Assembly: GCA_009379925.1 (NCBI GenBank)
Contig: WHSU01000020.1
Coordinates: 1 to 54,399 of the forward strand
Direction: 5' to 3'
Length of the DNA stretch: 54,399 nucleotides
Source of the DNA: Dehalococcoidia bacterium
Lineage (GTDB): Bacteria; Chloroflexota; Dehalococcoidia; UBA2979
Shown piece by piece: positions 1-8,113 of this stretch (position 1 is the first letter of the stretch; each line of letters starts with the position of its first letter). The notes under the pieces were generated by a model, which was given only the letters and a program-made list of their open reading frames with translations, was not told the origin of the DNA and did no database searches. Made by a program: the position numbers and the translations under genes.

Positions 1-612
1 CACTCTAGGCGGGCATGCCGAGATCAAGGCAGGGGCATCCGAGCCGAACGAGTGGAGGATCGCGTGGAGAGCGCGATTATTGGGACAGCCGAACGCGTGG
101 CTGAACTGAGCACGCTGATCGGCGAGGAGATCGAGCAGAACCAACCGCTGAACGTTGAACAGGAGCGGGCGCGCCTTGAGCAGGTGATCCGGCGAGCGAC
201 AAAGCTGATGTTGGCGGGCGGCGACGAGTCGACGGCGCTTGAGGCGATTAGTGACGCCCGTCGCCGGATCTCTGCCCTGGAGCACCTTCCCGAGCCGAAT
301 TCGGTGACCGTGGAGCTGACCCACTTCGCCGAACTCTGTCCCCGGTTCACGCCGCAAGAGCGCAAGAACGCTGCGCGTGTGATGTTCGAGCGTGTGAGCA
401 TCGACCTGGAGGCCGGCGAGATCCGGATCCTGCCCCGACCAGAGTACCGCGGTCCATACCAGGCAATCGCCGATAGAGGCGACGGCCCCATTTTTCGTGA
501 CTGGTGCGCCCGGGAGGATTCGAACCTCCGGCCTCTGCCTCCGCAGGGCAGCGCTCTATCCCCTGAGCTACGAGCGCACGATGAACGGTCTGGTGCCGAA
601 GGTGAGATTTGA
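1..612 (+). CDS. C-terminal part of a large serine recombinase (5' end outside window)
   Basis: The frame is open from the first base and stops with TGA at 610-612, so the N-terminus lies off the window; a GTG at 52 is an internal candidate only. Visible residues form a charged helical stretch followed by a segment ending in PRPEYR, which resembles the coiled-coil and C-terminal tail of large serine recombinases (family knowledge, no search run). The catalytic serine domain is not in the window. The last ~35 codons read antisense through the tRNA-Arg gene (502-577) and into the 3' end of tRNA-Leu, so this tail is probably not ancestral protein. The gene points at the 3' end of tRNA-Arg, which fits an element integrated there. 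A degraded remnant is also possible. Confidence 0.5.
   Translation, partial: HSRRACRDQGRGIRAERVEDRVESAIIGTAERVAELSTLIGEEIEQNQPLNVEQERARLEQVIRRATKLMLAGGDESTALEAISDARRRISALEHLPEPNSVTVELTHFAELCPRFTPQERKNAARVMFERVSIDLEAGEIRILPRPEYRGPYQAIADRGDGPIFRDWCAREDSNLRPLPPQGSALSPELRAHDERSGAEGEI
502..577 (-). tRNA. tRNA-Arg (anticodon GCG)
   Basis: The minus strand folds as a complete cloverleaf: acceptor GCGCTCG/CGGGCGC with one G-T pair, D arm GCTC/GAGC, anticodon arm CTGCC-CTGCGGA-GGCAG, T arm GGAGG/CCTCC with loop TTCGAAT, discriminator A and an encoded CCA. The anticodon GCG reads CGC. Most bacteria read CGC with an ACG (inosine) tRNA, so GCG is less common. Confidence 0.93.
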
Positions 613-678
613 ACTCACACGGGGAAAATCCCCACTACGCCCTGAACGTAGCGCGTCTGCCGGTTCCGCCACTTCGGC
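591..678 (-). tRNA. tRNA-Leu (anticodon CAG)
   Basis: Class II tRNA with a long variable arm (stem GGGGA/TCCCC-like). The acceptor GCCGAAG/CTTCGGC, discriminator A and encoded CCA are present. The anticodon arm CTACG-TTCAGGG-CGTAG gives CAG, reading CUG. It lies 13 bases upstream of tRNA-Arg on the same strand. Confidence 0.93.
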
Positions 679-714
679 ACTGTCTCCTGGCGGGCCCTCC
701 GGGGGTCGCATCAG

Positions 715-791
715 TGGTGGGCGGTACTGGACTCGAACCAGTGACCTCTCGCGTGTGAAGCGAGCGCTCGTACCAACTGAGCTAACCGCCC
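715..791 (-). tRNA. tRNA-Val (anticodon CAC)
   Basis: Cloverleaf on the minus strand with acceptor GGGCGGT/ACCGCCC, anticodon arm CTCGC-TTCACAC-GCGAG (CAC, reads GUG), T loop TTCGAGT, discriminator A and encoded CCA. It is the first gene of the Val-Leu-Arg cluster. A possible -10 (TAGACT) on the minus strand near 923-928 is the only promoter hint in 792-982; otherwise I see nothing in that gap. Confidence 0.93.
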
Positions 792-982
792 TCGGATGCC
801 CTCCGCCGGCTTGGATCAGACTAGCGCGGCCAGTAGTCCCGGACAACAGACGGCGCTCGGGACTCGAGGCGACAGAGGAGCACGGGGGACGCCCGGAATG
901 CCGCGCGTCAGGCGCGACACAGATAGTCTAGCATCCTCGCAGCCGCTCCGTCCGGGGCCGGCGCGCCGGGGAGGGGAATGCG

Positions 983-1918
983 ATGGCGTTGAAAGTGGGC
1001 GTCCACGCGGGCCAGCAGGACATCGAGATGGACGAACTGCGCCGCCTCTGGCGCTTCGTCGACCAGAACGGCTTCGACTTCCTCTCGTGCTGGGACCACT
1101 TCTACGAGGCGCCACCGATCGACGGCACTTCGCCGGCCTTCGAGGCGGTGGCCACCATGGCGGCGATGGCCGTGGAGACCGAGAACGTCACGCTGGGCTG
1201 CCACGTGTTCTGCATGAACTACCGCAACCCGGCGCTGCTGGCCAAGGCGCTGCTCACCGTGGACCACCTGAGCCACGGGCGGATCGAGCCCGGCTTCGGC
1301 GCCGGCTGGCACGTCGCGGAGCACGAGGCGTACGGCTACACCTTCCCGCCGGTGAAGGAGCGCCTGGACCGGCTCGAAGAGGGGCTGCAGATCATCCGCG
1401 CCATGTTCTCCGAGGAGCGCGCGAACTTCGATGGCGAGTACTACCGCGTGCAGGACGCGATGCTCTACCCGCGGCCGGTGCGCGAGCACACTCCACTGGT
1501 GGTCGGCGGACGGGGCGAGCGCCGCACGCTGCGCATTGCCGCGCGCTACGCGGACGGCTGGAACGTCCCCTACATCAACGTGGAGGAGTTCGACCGGTTG
1601 AGCGGTGTGCTGGACATGTGGTGCGAGAAGGAAGACCGCGACCCCGTGACCATCGAGCGGTCGATCAACCTGCACATGCACATGGGCGCGAACGAGGGGG
1701 ATGCGCAGCGCATCGCGGAGTCGCGTGGCTCGGCGCTTTCGCGTGGCGGCCGGGCGCCCTCGCAGGGCGCCGTGTCCGGCACGCCGCAGCGCGCTATCGA
1801 GACGTTGAAGGCATACGAGGAGGCAGGCGCGGCCCGCGTCAGCATCGCGATCCGGCCCCCGGTCGAGTGGGACGCGCTGCAGGCATTCGCGGAAGAGGTG
1901 ATCCCGGCCGTGAAGTAG
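983..1918 (+). CDS. LLM-class (luciferase-like) F420/FMN-dependent oxidoreductase
   Basis: 311 residues with the luciferase-like TIM-barrel layout: an N-terminal strand KVGVHAG, the early acidic/aromatic segment CWDHF, the block GRIEPGFGAGWHVAEHEAYG, which is the usual LLM signature, and LVVGGRGERRTLRIAARYADGWN near the middle. Such enzymes oxidise or reduce small substrates using reduced flavin or coenzyme F420; the cofactor cannot be decided here. The start is ATG at 983 with a strong GGGGAGGGGA Shine-Dalgarno just upstream. The gene stands alone; a hairpin repeat and a phosphotransferase gene follow. Substrate unknown. Confidence 0.85.
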   Translation: MALKVGVHAGQQDIEMDELRRLWRFVDQNGFDFLSCWDHFYEAPPIDGTSPAFEAVATMAAMAVETENVTLGCHVFCMNYRNPALLAKALLTVDHLSHGRIEPGFGAGWHVAEHEAYGYTFPPVKERLDRLEEGLQIIRAMFSEERANFDGEYYRVQDAMLYPRPVREHTPLVVGGRGERRTLRIAARYADGWNVPYINVEEFDRLSGVLDMWCEKEDRDPVTIERSINLHMHMGANEGDAQRIAESRGSALSRGGRAPSQGAVSGTPQRAIETLKAYEEAGAARVSIAIRPPVEWDALQAFAEEVIPAVK

Positions 1919-1943
1919 ACGCTCGAGGCCGCCCGCCCGCGAT

Positions 1944-1976
1944 CCGTTCACCCTGAGCCTGTCGAAGGGCGAGCGG
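1944..1976. repeat. Dispersed hairpin repeat (TGAGCCTGTCGAAG type), copy 1
   Basis: The arms CCGTTCACCCT and AGGGCGAGCGG pair with two G-T wobbles around a GAGCCTGTCGA loop, giving a stem-loop just after the oxidoreductase gene. The core matches the copy at 4011-4041. Similar TGAGCxxGTCGAAG elements occur as intergenic repeats in many GC-rich bacteria (general knowledge). It may end transcription or protect the mRNA 3' end. Confidence 0.6.
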
Positions 1977-2006
1977 ACCGCAAAGCGCATCAGCCCAGGA
2001 ACGTCC

Positions 2007-2993
2007 ATGCGCGAACTCCCGCCCCAACTCCTCGACCGGTGGTTCCCCAGGGGTGGCGTGCGTCTCGTGAGGCGGCTGGACGGCGGTTATCTGAACAACG
2101 TGTTCCGTGTGGAGACCGAGGTCGGCGGGGCGTACGCGCTGCGCGTGGCCGTCCCGGAGACGACACCGGACATGGTGGCGTGGGAGCACCGGCTGGTCAC
2201 GCACCTCGGGCGGCACGTGCCGGAAGTCGTCGCCCCGCTGCCATCGCCCGAAGGCGGCACGCGCATCGTGCATGGACGGCGTGTCACCTCGCTGTACCCG
2301 TTCGTCCAGGGCGGACCGGCGGACCGCCGGGACCCGAAGCACCGCACCGCAGCAGCGGCCACGCTGGCGTGCATCCACCGGGCTGCCGAGTCCGCCCCGG
2401 TCCTCGCCCCCAGGCCGGGCCATCCGGCCCTGGACGACCTCCAGTGGCGCGAGAACCGCTGGTGGTCGTGGCAGCGCATGCAGCAGGACCCCCCGGGGCA
2501 AATCCCCGAGAATCGCCCAGGGGATCTCGACGTGCCCGCGGTACTCAACGCCGTCGCCGGCCACCTGGACGTGCTCCCGCGCGAGCTGCGCCGCATCGCA
2601 CAGGTCGAGTGGCCACGTCACCCGCTACACGGCGACTACTACGAGGGCAACATGCGGATGCAGGCCGGGCGTGTCCTGGGTGTCTTCGACTGGGACGAGT
2701 GCCGCCTCGATTGGCGGGCGTGCGAGGTGGGCGATGCCGCGTGGTTGTTCGCGCGCAACGCGGAGAGCGACGATGTGGACCGGGGCGTGTTCGATGACTT
2801 CGTGGCCGCCTACCAGGACGCCGGTGGAGAGCTGACCGCGGCAGAACGCGCCCTGTTGCCATTGCTGATCCGGGCGCGGCGACTGTGGGAGGCGCTGTAC
2901 GGTCTGGGCGAGCCCGCGCGCGGCCGCGAGGTGGACTGGGACTACCTGGCGGCCAACCTGCGCGCCCTCGAAGTCCTCGCGCGGCGCGAGTAG
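2007..2993 (+). CDS. Aminoglycoside-phosphotransferase-family kinase
   Basis: 328 residues with the APH/choline-kinase fold signatures: a nucleotide-binding beta-hairpin RRLDGGYLNNVFRVET near residues 22-37, the catalytic loop HGDYYEGNM (H-G-D-x4-N) near 210, and the metal-binding FDWDE about 16 residues later. The family transfers phosphate from ATP to small hydroxyl compounds (homoserine, choline, sugars, antibiotics), and some members are spectinomycin or macrolide kinases; nothing here sets the substrate. The ATG start has AGGAACG upstream. It is followed after 130 bases by a hydrolase on the same strand, so they may or may not be cotranscribed. Confidence 0.8.
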   Translation: MRELPPQLLDRWFPRGGVRLVRRLDGGYLNNVFRVETEVGGAYALRVAVPETTPDMVAWEHRLVTHLGRHVPEVVAPLPSPEGGTRIVHGRRVTSLYPFVQGGPADRRDPKHRTAAAATLACIHRAAESAPVLAPRPGHPALDDLQWRENRWWSWQRMQQDPPGQIPENRPGDLDVPAVLNAVAGHLDVLPRELRRIAQVEWPRHPLHGDYYEGNMRMQAGRVLGVFDWDECRLDWRACEVGDAAWLFARNAESDDVDRGVFDDFVAAYQDAGGELTAAERALLPLLIRARRLWEALYGLGEPARGREVDWDYLAANLRALEVLARRE

Positions 2994-3130
2994 GAGACTC
3001 GTCGCTCCGGGGTCGTGCCTGGCCCAGGAACATCACGTTCTGAGTTCGCCGTCGCGGCCGCTCGGCGTAGTATCGTCGCGGCCACCCGCAGGCGTGGTGG
3101 TATCGAGCGTGGAGATGGCGAGGAGTGGCC

Positions 3131-3988
3131 GTGGAGCCGAAGCAGCGGTTTCTCCGCTCCCAGCGGGTGCAGATTTCGTACTGGGACTGGGGCAACGAGG
3201 ACGCGCCACCGCTGGTGCTGGTGCATGGGGGACGCGACCACGCGCGCTCCTGGGAGCGCATCGCAGAGGCGTTCCGCGCCGACTACCACGTGGTGGCGCC
3301 GGACCTGAGGGGTCACGGGGACTCCGAGTGGACGCCGGGCAGCGCCTACGGGTTGCCCGACAACGCCCTCGATGTCGTCCGGGTCATCGAGGAGATAGGC
3401 GCGCCGGCTCGGGTGCTGGCCCACTCGTATGGCGGCTCGGTCAGCCTGGTGGCGGCCGGGACGTACCCGGAGCACTTCTCCGCGCTGGCGGTCCTGGAGG
3501 GGACGCACTCGTTGAACCCCGAGCGCGAGGACTCCATGGGGCCGCACTGGCTCCGCACTTGGGGCGACCGCGTGCGCGGGTACGAGGACTCGGTGCCGCG
3601 GGTCTACCCGGACCTGCGTGCCGCCGAGGAGCGGATGCTGGAGGCGAACCCGCGCCTGCCCGCGGACTTCGTCCCCAGCCTGGCGGGCTACGCCTCGAAG
3701 CCCGTGGATGGCGGGTACATCTGGAAGTACGACTTCTGGGTGAACGGCCGGACCTCCATGGAAATCCGGCGCGAGGAGCTGCCGCGCTTCTGGGAGGCCG
3801 TGGAATGCCCGGTGCTGCTGGTGTTCGCGCGTGAGACGCGCCCGAACCAGCGGCCGGACGCGGAGAAGTTCTTCCGCGACGCCCGCTCGGTCCGCATCGA
3901 CGACGCCGGCCACTGGATCCACCACGACCAGCCGGAGGCGCTCCTGGCGGAGCTACGCCCGTTCTTCGCGGAAGCCGTCCGCTCGTAG
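3131..3988 (+). CDS. Alpha/beta hydrolase
   Basis: About 285 residues. The oxyanion segment LVHGGRDHARSW, the strand VVAPDLRGHGDS, the nucleophile elbow HSYGG (serine) and the C-terminal DDAGHWIHHDQPE (catalytic histidine) are all in place, so the enzyme should be active as an esterase, epoxide hydrolase or C-C hydrolase. I chose GTG at 3131 because AGGAG (3121-3125) sits five bases upstream; GTG at 3125 is the other candidate and adds two residues. No signal peptide, so it is cytoplasmic. It converges on the histidine kinase gene across a hairpin repeat. Substrate unknown. Confidence 0.85.
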   Translation: MEPKQRFLRSQRVQISYWDWGNEDAPPLVLVHGGRDHARSWERIAEAFRADYHVVAPDLRGHGDSEWTPGSAYGLPDNALDVVRVIEEIGAPARVLAHSYGGSVSLVAAGTYPEHFSALAVLEGTHSLNPEREDSMGPHWLRTWGDRVRGYEDSVPRVYPDLRAAEERMLEANPRLPADFVPSLAGYASKPVDGGYIWKYDFWVNGRTSMEIRREELPRFWEAVECPVLLVFARETRPNQRPDAEKFFRDARSVRIDDAGHWIHHDQPEALLAELRPFFAEAVRS

Positions 3989-4010
3989 CCGTGCGAGGCG
4001 GGCCGCACGC

Positions 4011-4056
4011 CGCTCATGCTGAGCCCGTCGAAGTATGAGCGGCTCATGAGCGGCTC
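4011..4056. repeat. Hairpin repeat copy 2 with an 11-bp tandem duplication; likely bidirectional terminator
   Basis: CGCTCAT (4011-4017) pairs perfectly with ATGAGCG (4035-4041) around the conserved TGAGCCCGTCGAAG core. The right arm belongs to a tandem duplication of ATGAGCGGCTC (4035-4045 and 4046-4056). It lies between convergent genes, the position expected of a shared terminator, though without a T-run. Confidence 0.6.
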
Positions 4057-4075
4057 GAGGGCCACGACGAGCGAT

Positions 4076-6694
4076 CTAGCGGTTGTCCGGGATCTCCAGG
4101 CGGAACTCGGTGCCTCCGCCGGGCGTCGAGGTGAAGGTGAGCGAGCCGCCGAGGCGCTGGGCGATCAGCCGTGAGATGTACAGACCGAGCCCGAGTCCCC
4201 GCGTCCCGTTGGCCGACGCTGGCGACCGGTAGTGGCGCTCGAAGATGTGCGGCTGGTCCACGGGCGCGATGCCTTGGCCGTTGTCGCGCACGGAGACCCC
4301 GACGCGCCCCGGCGCCCGCTCGAGCACGACCTGGACCGACGGTGGCTCGCCGCCGTACTTGACCGCGTTGCCGAGCAGGTTGGAGACGATGTGCCGCACG
4401 CGCTCCGGGTCGGTCCAAACGGGGAACGGCGACTCCGAGCAGGACACCTGGACCCGCGCCAACGGGGTCTCCCGCAGCAGCGCCTCGCGCTCACGTTCGA
4501 TCAGCTCTGCGAAGTCGACATCGGCCTCGTCCGCGACGAAGCGGCCGCTCTCGAGCCCGGCCATTTCGAGGAAGAGGCTCAGCGTGCGGCGCATCCGTTC
4601 GGCCTCGCTGGAAATGGTCGCCACGTCCTCGATGGCGGACTCGCTGAGGCCATCTACGTCGCCGCGTCGCTGCAGCCGGCGCGAGAAGCCGAGGATCGAG
4701 GTGAGCGGCGAGCGCAGCTCGTGCGACGCGATCGTGACGAAGTCCTCGCGGGTGCGTAGCGCCTCGCGAAGCTGCTCGTACAATCGGGCGGTCTCAACCG
4801 CGATCCCGGCGCGACGGCCCAGTTCCTCGAGTGTCCGTACGTCGTCCCTCGTGTAGCGCCGGGCGGACTCAGCGGAGGCGACGAGCATCGCGCCGGCCAC
4901 GCGGTCGCCGGTACGGATCGGGACCGCGATGAACGCCTGGAGCCCGAGCTGCGCGAGCGCGCCGGCCCGCCGCTCGTCCGTCGTGAAGCCGCGCAGCACG
5001 TCGGCGGACACGTAGGGGATGAACACCGACTCGCCGGCCACTAGCCGAGTGGTCAGTCGGCTGTCCTGCCGCCCTTCCAGGTCGCGCTCCCGCATCGATC
5101 GCAACAGTTCGACCTTCGCGGGGTCTCGATGCGCGACCTCCAGCGTCCGGGGCTTGCCGTCTTCGTCGACGACATGGACCGTGCACCAGTCCGCCATCTC
5201 GTCGATGACGAGATGCGCGAGGTCGCTCAGCGTCGCGTGGTAGCTGGTGGAGCTGGCGAGGACGTCGCTGGCGTGCAGCAAGAACTCCCGCGCCGCATCG
5301 TGGTGCGACTGCTCGATGGCGGACGCGAGCGTGTGCGCCATCGCGGCCAGGAACGCCGTGTCGTCCGCGGTGAAGTTGACACGGCCCGCCGAGTAGGCGC
5401 CGAGCACGCCCCAGGGCTCGTCGGAGCTGTCGATGACCGTGCTCATACCGCTCCGGACCTGGTGGCTGGTCAGCAGCGCGCCACCGCCGAAGCGTGTCTC
5501 GGTCCGCAGGTCGGCGACGATCACGGGCGAGCCCGCCGCCAGCGTGAAACCGGCCGGCGAGTCCGCGATACCCTCCGGCGCAGGGTTTCCGACGACCCCC
5601 GCGCGCCAGCCCGTGCCGGCCACCATCCGCACGTGCTGCCCGTCGGGGAGGAGTTGGAGCACCTTGACGTACTCGACCTCCAGCGTCTCGCTGATCAGCC
5701 GTACGCACTCCTCGATCGTCGGCTGAAGGGGATGGTCGGTGGCGAACTGTCCCAGGTGGGCGGCCACGGTCTGTTGCGCGGCGCGCCGTCGCAACTCGTC
5801 GCGGGTCGCCGCCCGCTCCACGAACTGGGAGACGATGGCGCTCGCGGAGTCCAGGGTGCGGCTCCAGTCGTCGTCGAAGACGATCGGCTCCGCGCTAATG
5901 CAGGTCACGGCGCCTCGGAGCCCCGACCGGGTGCGGACCGGGATGGAGAACGCACAGTGCCCGCCGGCCGCGATCGTATCGTCGTGGCGCACGACATCGA
6001 CGACGCCCTCCAGGTCCTCAGACCAGGCAGGCCGCCCGCGCGTGAAGCACAGCCCAGTCAGGCCCTCGTCGTGCGCGATGACCCGTCCGCGGGCGGCTTC
6101 GATCACGCCGGGGCCCACCACCGAGGACACCCAGAGCGCACGCAGGCGTAGCGCATCGTCGTGGTCCTCCCAGTAACCGACATAGAGCAGCCGCAGCGTG
6201 TCGCCCAGCGTGTTCGTCAGGACGTCGATGCCGGAGTCGATCTCGTCAACGCCGAACAGCGCGTCGCTCAGGGCACGTTCCGCGCGGCGGCGGCGCTGGC
6301 TCTCCTGCAAGGTGGACGCGTCCATGCAGGTGCCCCGTAGGCGGACGGCGCGACCCCCGTCGTCCCGTTCGATCTCCGCCAGGGCGCGGATCGGTTGACG
6401 CGTACCGTCCGGAAGCACGATGCGGTAGTCGGCCTGGTAACTGGGCGCGCCGCGCGTCACGGCCGCGTCGATGCTCGCCATCACGCGCTCGCGGTCAGCC
6501 GGGTCGATGTCGCGGGCGAACTCTTCGAAGGTGCCGCCGAACGCGCCCGGGGTGAGTCCGTGGAGGCGCTGCAAGGCCGTGGACCACGTCACGCGGCCCG
6601 TGGCGACATCCCACTCCCAGGTGCCGACGCTGGGTACTCCGGGCGCCGCACAAGTGTTCCGGGTCGTCATGCCCGGCTGACGCTGGGATCGCAC
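4076..6694 (-). CDS. PAS/GAF sensor histidine kinase (orphan)
   Basis: 872 residues, no transmembrane segment, so a soluble sensor. Order: PAS-like domain (about 20-130, with GTWEWDVATGRVTWS and the PAC end RLRGTCMDAS), then three GAF-like domains (about 140-300, 305-460 and 465-625), a dimerisation helix with the H box ASHELRSPLTS (phosphorylated His near 657), and an HATPase domain with the N box NLLGNAVKYG, G1 DNGQGIAP, F box HIFERHY and G2 GLGLGLYISR. It should autophosphorylate in response to a small molecule or redox cue. No response regulator lies next to it. The start is GTG at 6694; ATG at 6670 is an alternative. A -10 like TACACT lies at 6733-6738 on the minus strand. Confidence 0.88.
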   Translation of the reverse strand: MRSQRQPGMTTRNTCAAPGVPSVGTWEWDVATGRVTWSTALQRLHGLTPGAFGGTFEEFARDIDPADRERVMASIDAAVTRGAPSYQADYRIVLPDGTRQPIRALAEIERDDGGRAVRLRGTCMDASTLQESQRRRRAERALSDALFGVDEIDSGIDVLTNTLGDTLRLLYVGYWEDHDDALRLRALWVSSVVGPGVIEAARGRVIAHDEGLTGLCFTRGRPAWSEDLEGVVDVVRHDDTIAAGGHCAFSIPVRTRSGLRGAVTCISAEPIVFDDDWSRTLDSASAIVSQFVERAATRDELRRRAAQQTVAAHLGQFATDHPLQPTIEECVRLISETLEVEYVKVLQLLPDGQHVRMVAGTGWRAGVVGNPAPEGIADSPAGFTLAAGSPVIVADLRTETRFGGGALLTSHQVRSGMSTVIDSSDEPWGVLGAYSAGRVNFTADDTAFLAAMAHTLASAIEQSHHDAAREFLLHASDVLASSTSYHATLSDLAHLVIDEMADWCTVHVVDEDGKPRTLEVAHRDPAKVELLRSMRERDLEGRQDSRLTTRLVAGESVFIPYVSADVLRGFTTDERRAGALAQLGLQAFIAVPIRTGDRVAGAMLVASAESARRYTRDDVRTLEELGRRAGIAVETARLYEQLREALRTREDFVTIASHELRSPLTSILGFSRRLQRRGDVDGLSESAIEDVATISSEAERMRRTLSLFLEMAGLESGRFVADEADVDFAELIEREREALLRETPLARVQVSCSESPFPVWTDPERVRHIVSNLLGNAVKYGGEPPSVQVVLERAPGRVGVSVRDNGQGIAPVDQPHIFERHYRSPASANGTRGLGLGLYISRLIAQRLGGSLTFTSTPGGGTEFRLEIPDNR

Positions 6695-6880
6695 CCTGGT
6701 TCATTGGTCCGCCCCCGCAAGCAGCCGTTGCAGTGTAGCGCGTCAAGTGCCCGTGGGTACGGCCGCACGAGGCGCCGGGCGGTGCACCCCGGACTGCACG
6801 ACCGAGGCTCGCATGACGATAATGGTCGAGCGTGGCGCGCTGTTCCCGCCAGGCCGCCGCGCGGGCGAAAGGTCCCCTCC

Positions 6881-8056
6881 ATGCATCGCACCACCCTCAT
6901 GGCGCGGCGCGGCGCATCCGCGCTGCGCGTTGCGCTGCTGCTCCTCGCCGCCTTTGCGGTTGCGTGCGGCGGCGGAGAGCCCGACCCGCCGCCCGCCGCG
7001 ACGGCGACGGCGACAGACAGCGATGGCACCGCGAGCCTACCGACGTACGACGCGTCGAACCCGCCCACGAGCACGCCCTCGACGCCTGTGGCGGCCGGCA
7101 GCGGGACGCCGCTCGAGGGGTCGAGCGGAAGCGGTTCCACGGGCAGTGGTAGTGGTGGCACCGCCGTCGACTTCAGCGCGCTGCCCCAGGAGTTGCGGCA
7201 GGCCGTGACCCAGACCCGCGAGATCGACACGGTCGAGTTCGAGATGACCGTCGCGATGACCGGCATCCCGGAGCTTCCGGACGGCGCGGTCCTCTCCGCG
7301 GACGGCGCCATGGACGCCGGCGCCGGGCGCATGAGGATGCGCATGGACCTCTCGGCCATCCTCGACGCAGCGATGCAAGCGGCCGGCGGGTCCGGTGAGG
7401 CGGACGAGGTCTCGGCTGAGCTGATGGAGGCGCTCATCGGCGATGGCGTGATCGAGATGGTGGTCGCCGACGGGATCACGTACATCCGGTGGCCCCTGAT
7501 CGCCGCGTTCGCGGGCGTGGACACCGAGTGGGTGGGCATCGAGCTGCCGCCCGGCCAGGACCCACTGGGGGCCGGTGGCCTGGGCGGCCTCGGTGGCGCC
7601 GGCTTCACGGACCCCGCGGCCGTGCTCGACTCGCTGGGCGGCGCCGGCTCGCTAGAACTCGTGGGTACCGAGGAGGTCCGGGGCGTCTCGGCCACCCGCT
7701 ACGACGGTGAGATCGACACGCAGGCCGCGCTGGCCGCTCTGTCGCCGGAGGAACAGGCGGAGATGGAGGCGCAGCTCGGCTCCAACTTGCAGCAGTTCCC
7801 CACGATGCCGATCTCACTCTGGGTCGGTGAGGACGACGGCCTGATCCGGCGTGTGCAGATCGAGGTGGACTTTGGCGGTCTGGTCCCCGCCGGGGCGGCC
7901 GGGTTCGCCGGCGCGCCGACCTCCACGACGATGACCATGGAGTACTTCGGCTTCGGGGACGACGTAGACATCGAGCCGCCGCCGGCCGGCCAGGTGACGA
8001 TCCTGGACGAGGATTCCCCGTTCGGTCCCGACGGGGACTTCGGCGGCACGTACTAG
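6881..8056 (+). CDS. Lipoprotein, LolA/LppX-like domain suspected
   Basis: 391 residues. An N-terminal signal MHRTTLMARRGASALRVALL leads to the lipobox FAVAC, so it should be lipid-anchored outside the membrane. A Thr/Ser/Pro/Gly-rich linker (about 33-90) follows, then a domain with TREIDTVEFEMTVAMTG, a GTEEVRGVSATRYDGEID strand pair and ISLWVGEDDGLIRRVQIEVD, a pattern seen in LppX/LprG and LolA-type lipid-carrier folds (inference from pattern). I chose ATG at 6881, preceded by GAAAGG, because it places the signal peptide at the N-terminus; the frame is open further upstream but that part is antisense to the kinase gene. Ligand unknown. Confidence 0.75.
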   Translation: MHRTTLMARRGASALRVALLLLAAFAVACGGGEPDPPPAATATATDSDGTASLPTYDASNPPTSTPSTPVAAGSGTPLEGSSGSGSTGSGSGGTAVDFSALPQELRQAVTQTREIDTVEFEMTVAMTGIPELPDGAVLSADGAMDAGAGRMRMRMDLSAILDAAMQAAGGSGEADEVSAELMEALIGDGVIEMVVADGITYIRWPLIAAFAGVDTEWVGIELPPGQDPLGAGGLGGLGGAGFTDPAAVLDSLGGAGSLELVGTEEVRGVSATRYDGEIDTQAALAALSPEEQAEMEAQLGSNLQQFPTMPISLWVGEDDGLIRRVQIEVDFGGLVPAGAAGFAGAPTSTTMTMEYFGFGDDVDIEPPPAGQVTILDEDSPFGPDGDFGGTY

Positions 8057-8101
8057 CCCGCTCCGCCTGAAACACCGTCGGCCGGGCACGGCCGGCCGCG
8101 T

Positions 8102-8107
8102 TACCAT
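8102..8107 (+). promoter_or_regulatory. Leaderless -10 element of uvrC
   Basis: TACCAT ends exactly six bases before the GTG start at 8114, the spacing expected when transcription begins at the start codon. No Shine-Dalgarno sequence precedes the gene. Confidence 0.45.
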
Positions 8108-8113
8108 GGATGG

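Noticed and set aside
24..491. Minus-strand open frame of 155 codons opposite the recombinase fragment.
   Set aside because: It is antisense to the recombinase frame, rich in Ser/Arg as GC-rich shadows are, and has no motif or ribosome-binding site.
491..496. TTTTT run before tRNA-Arg as a terminator for the recombinase.
   Set aside because: The upstream stem GCCG/CGGC is only four base pairs with a ten-base loop; too weak.
908..2008. Long minus-strand frame opposite the oxidoreductase gene (and similar long antisense frames throughout).
   Set aside because: Such shadows are expected in GC-rich DNA; they have no domains, unusual composition and no start signals.
6395..6880. Upstream extension of the lipoprotein frame to 6395.
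   Set aside because: It is antisense to the histidine kinase start and would put the signal peptide far from the N-terminus.
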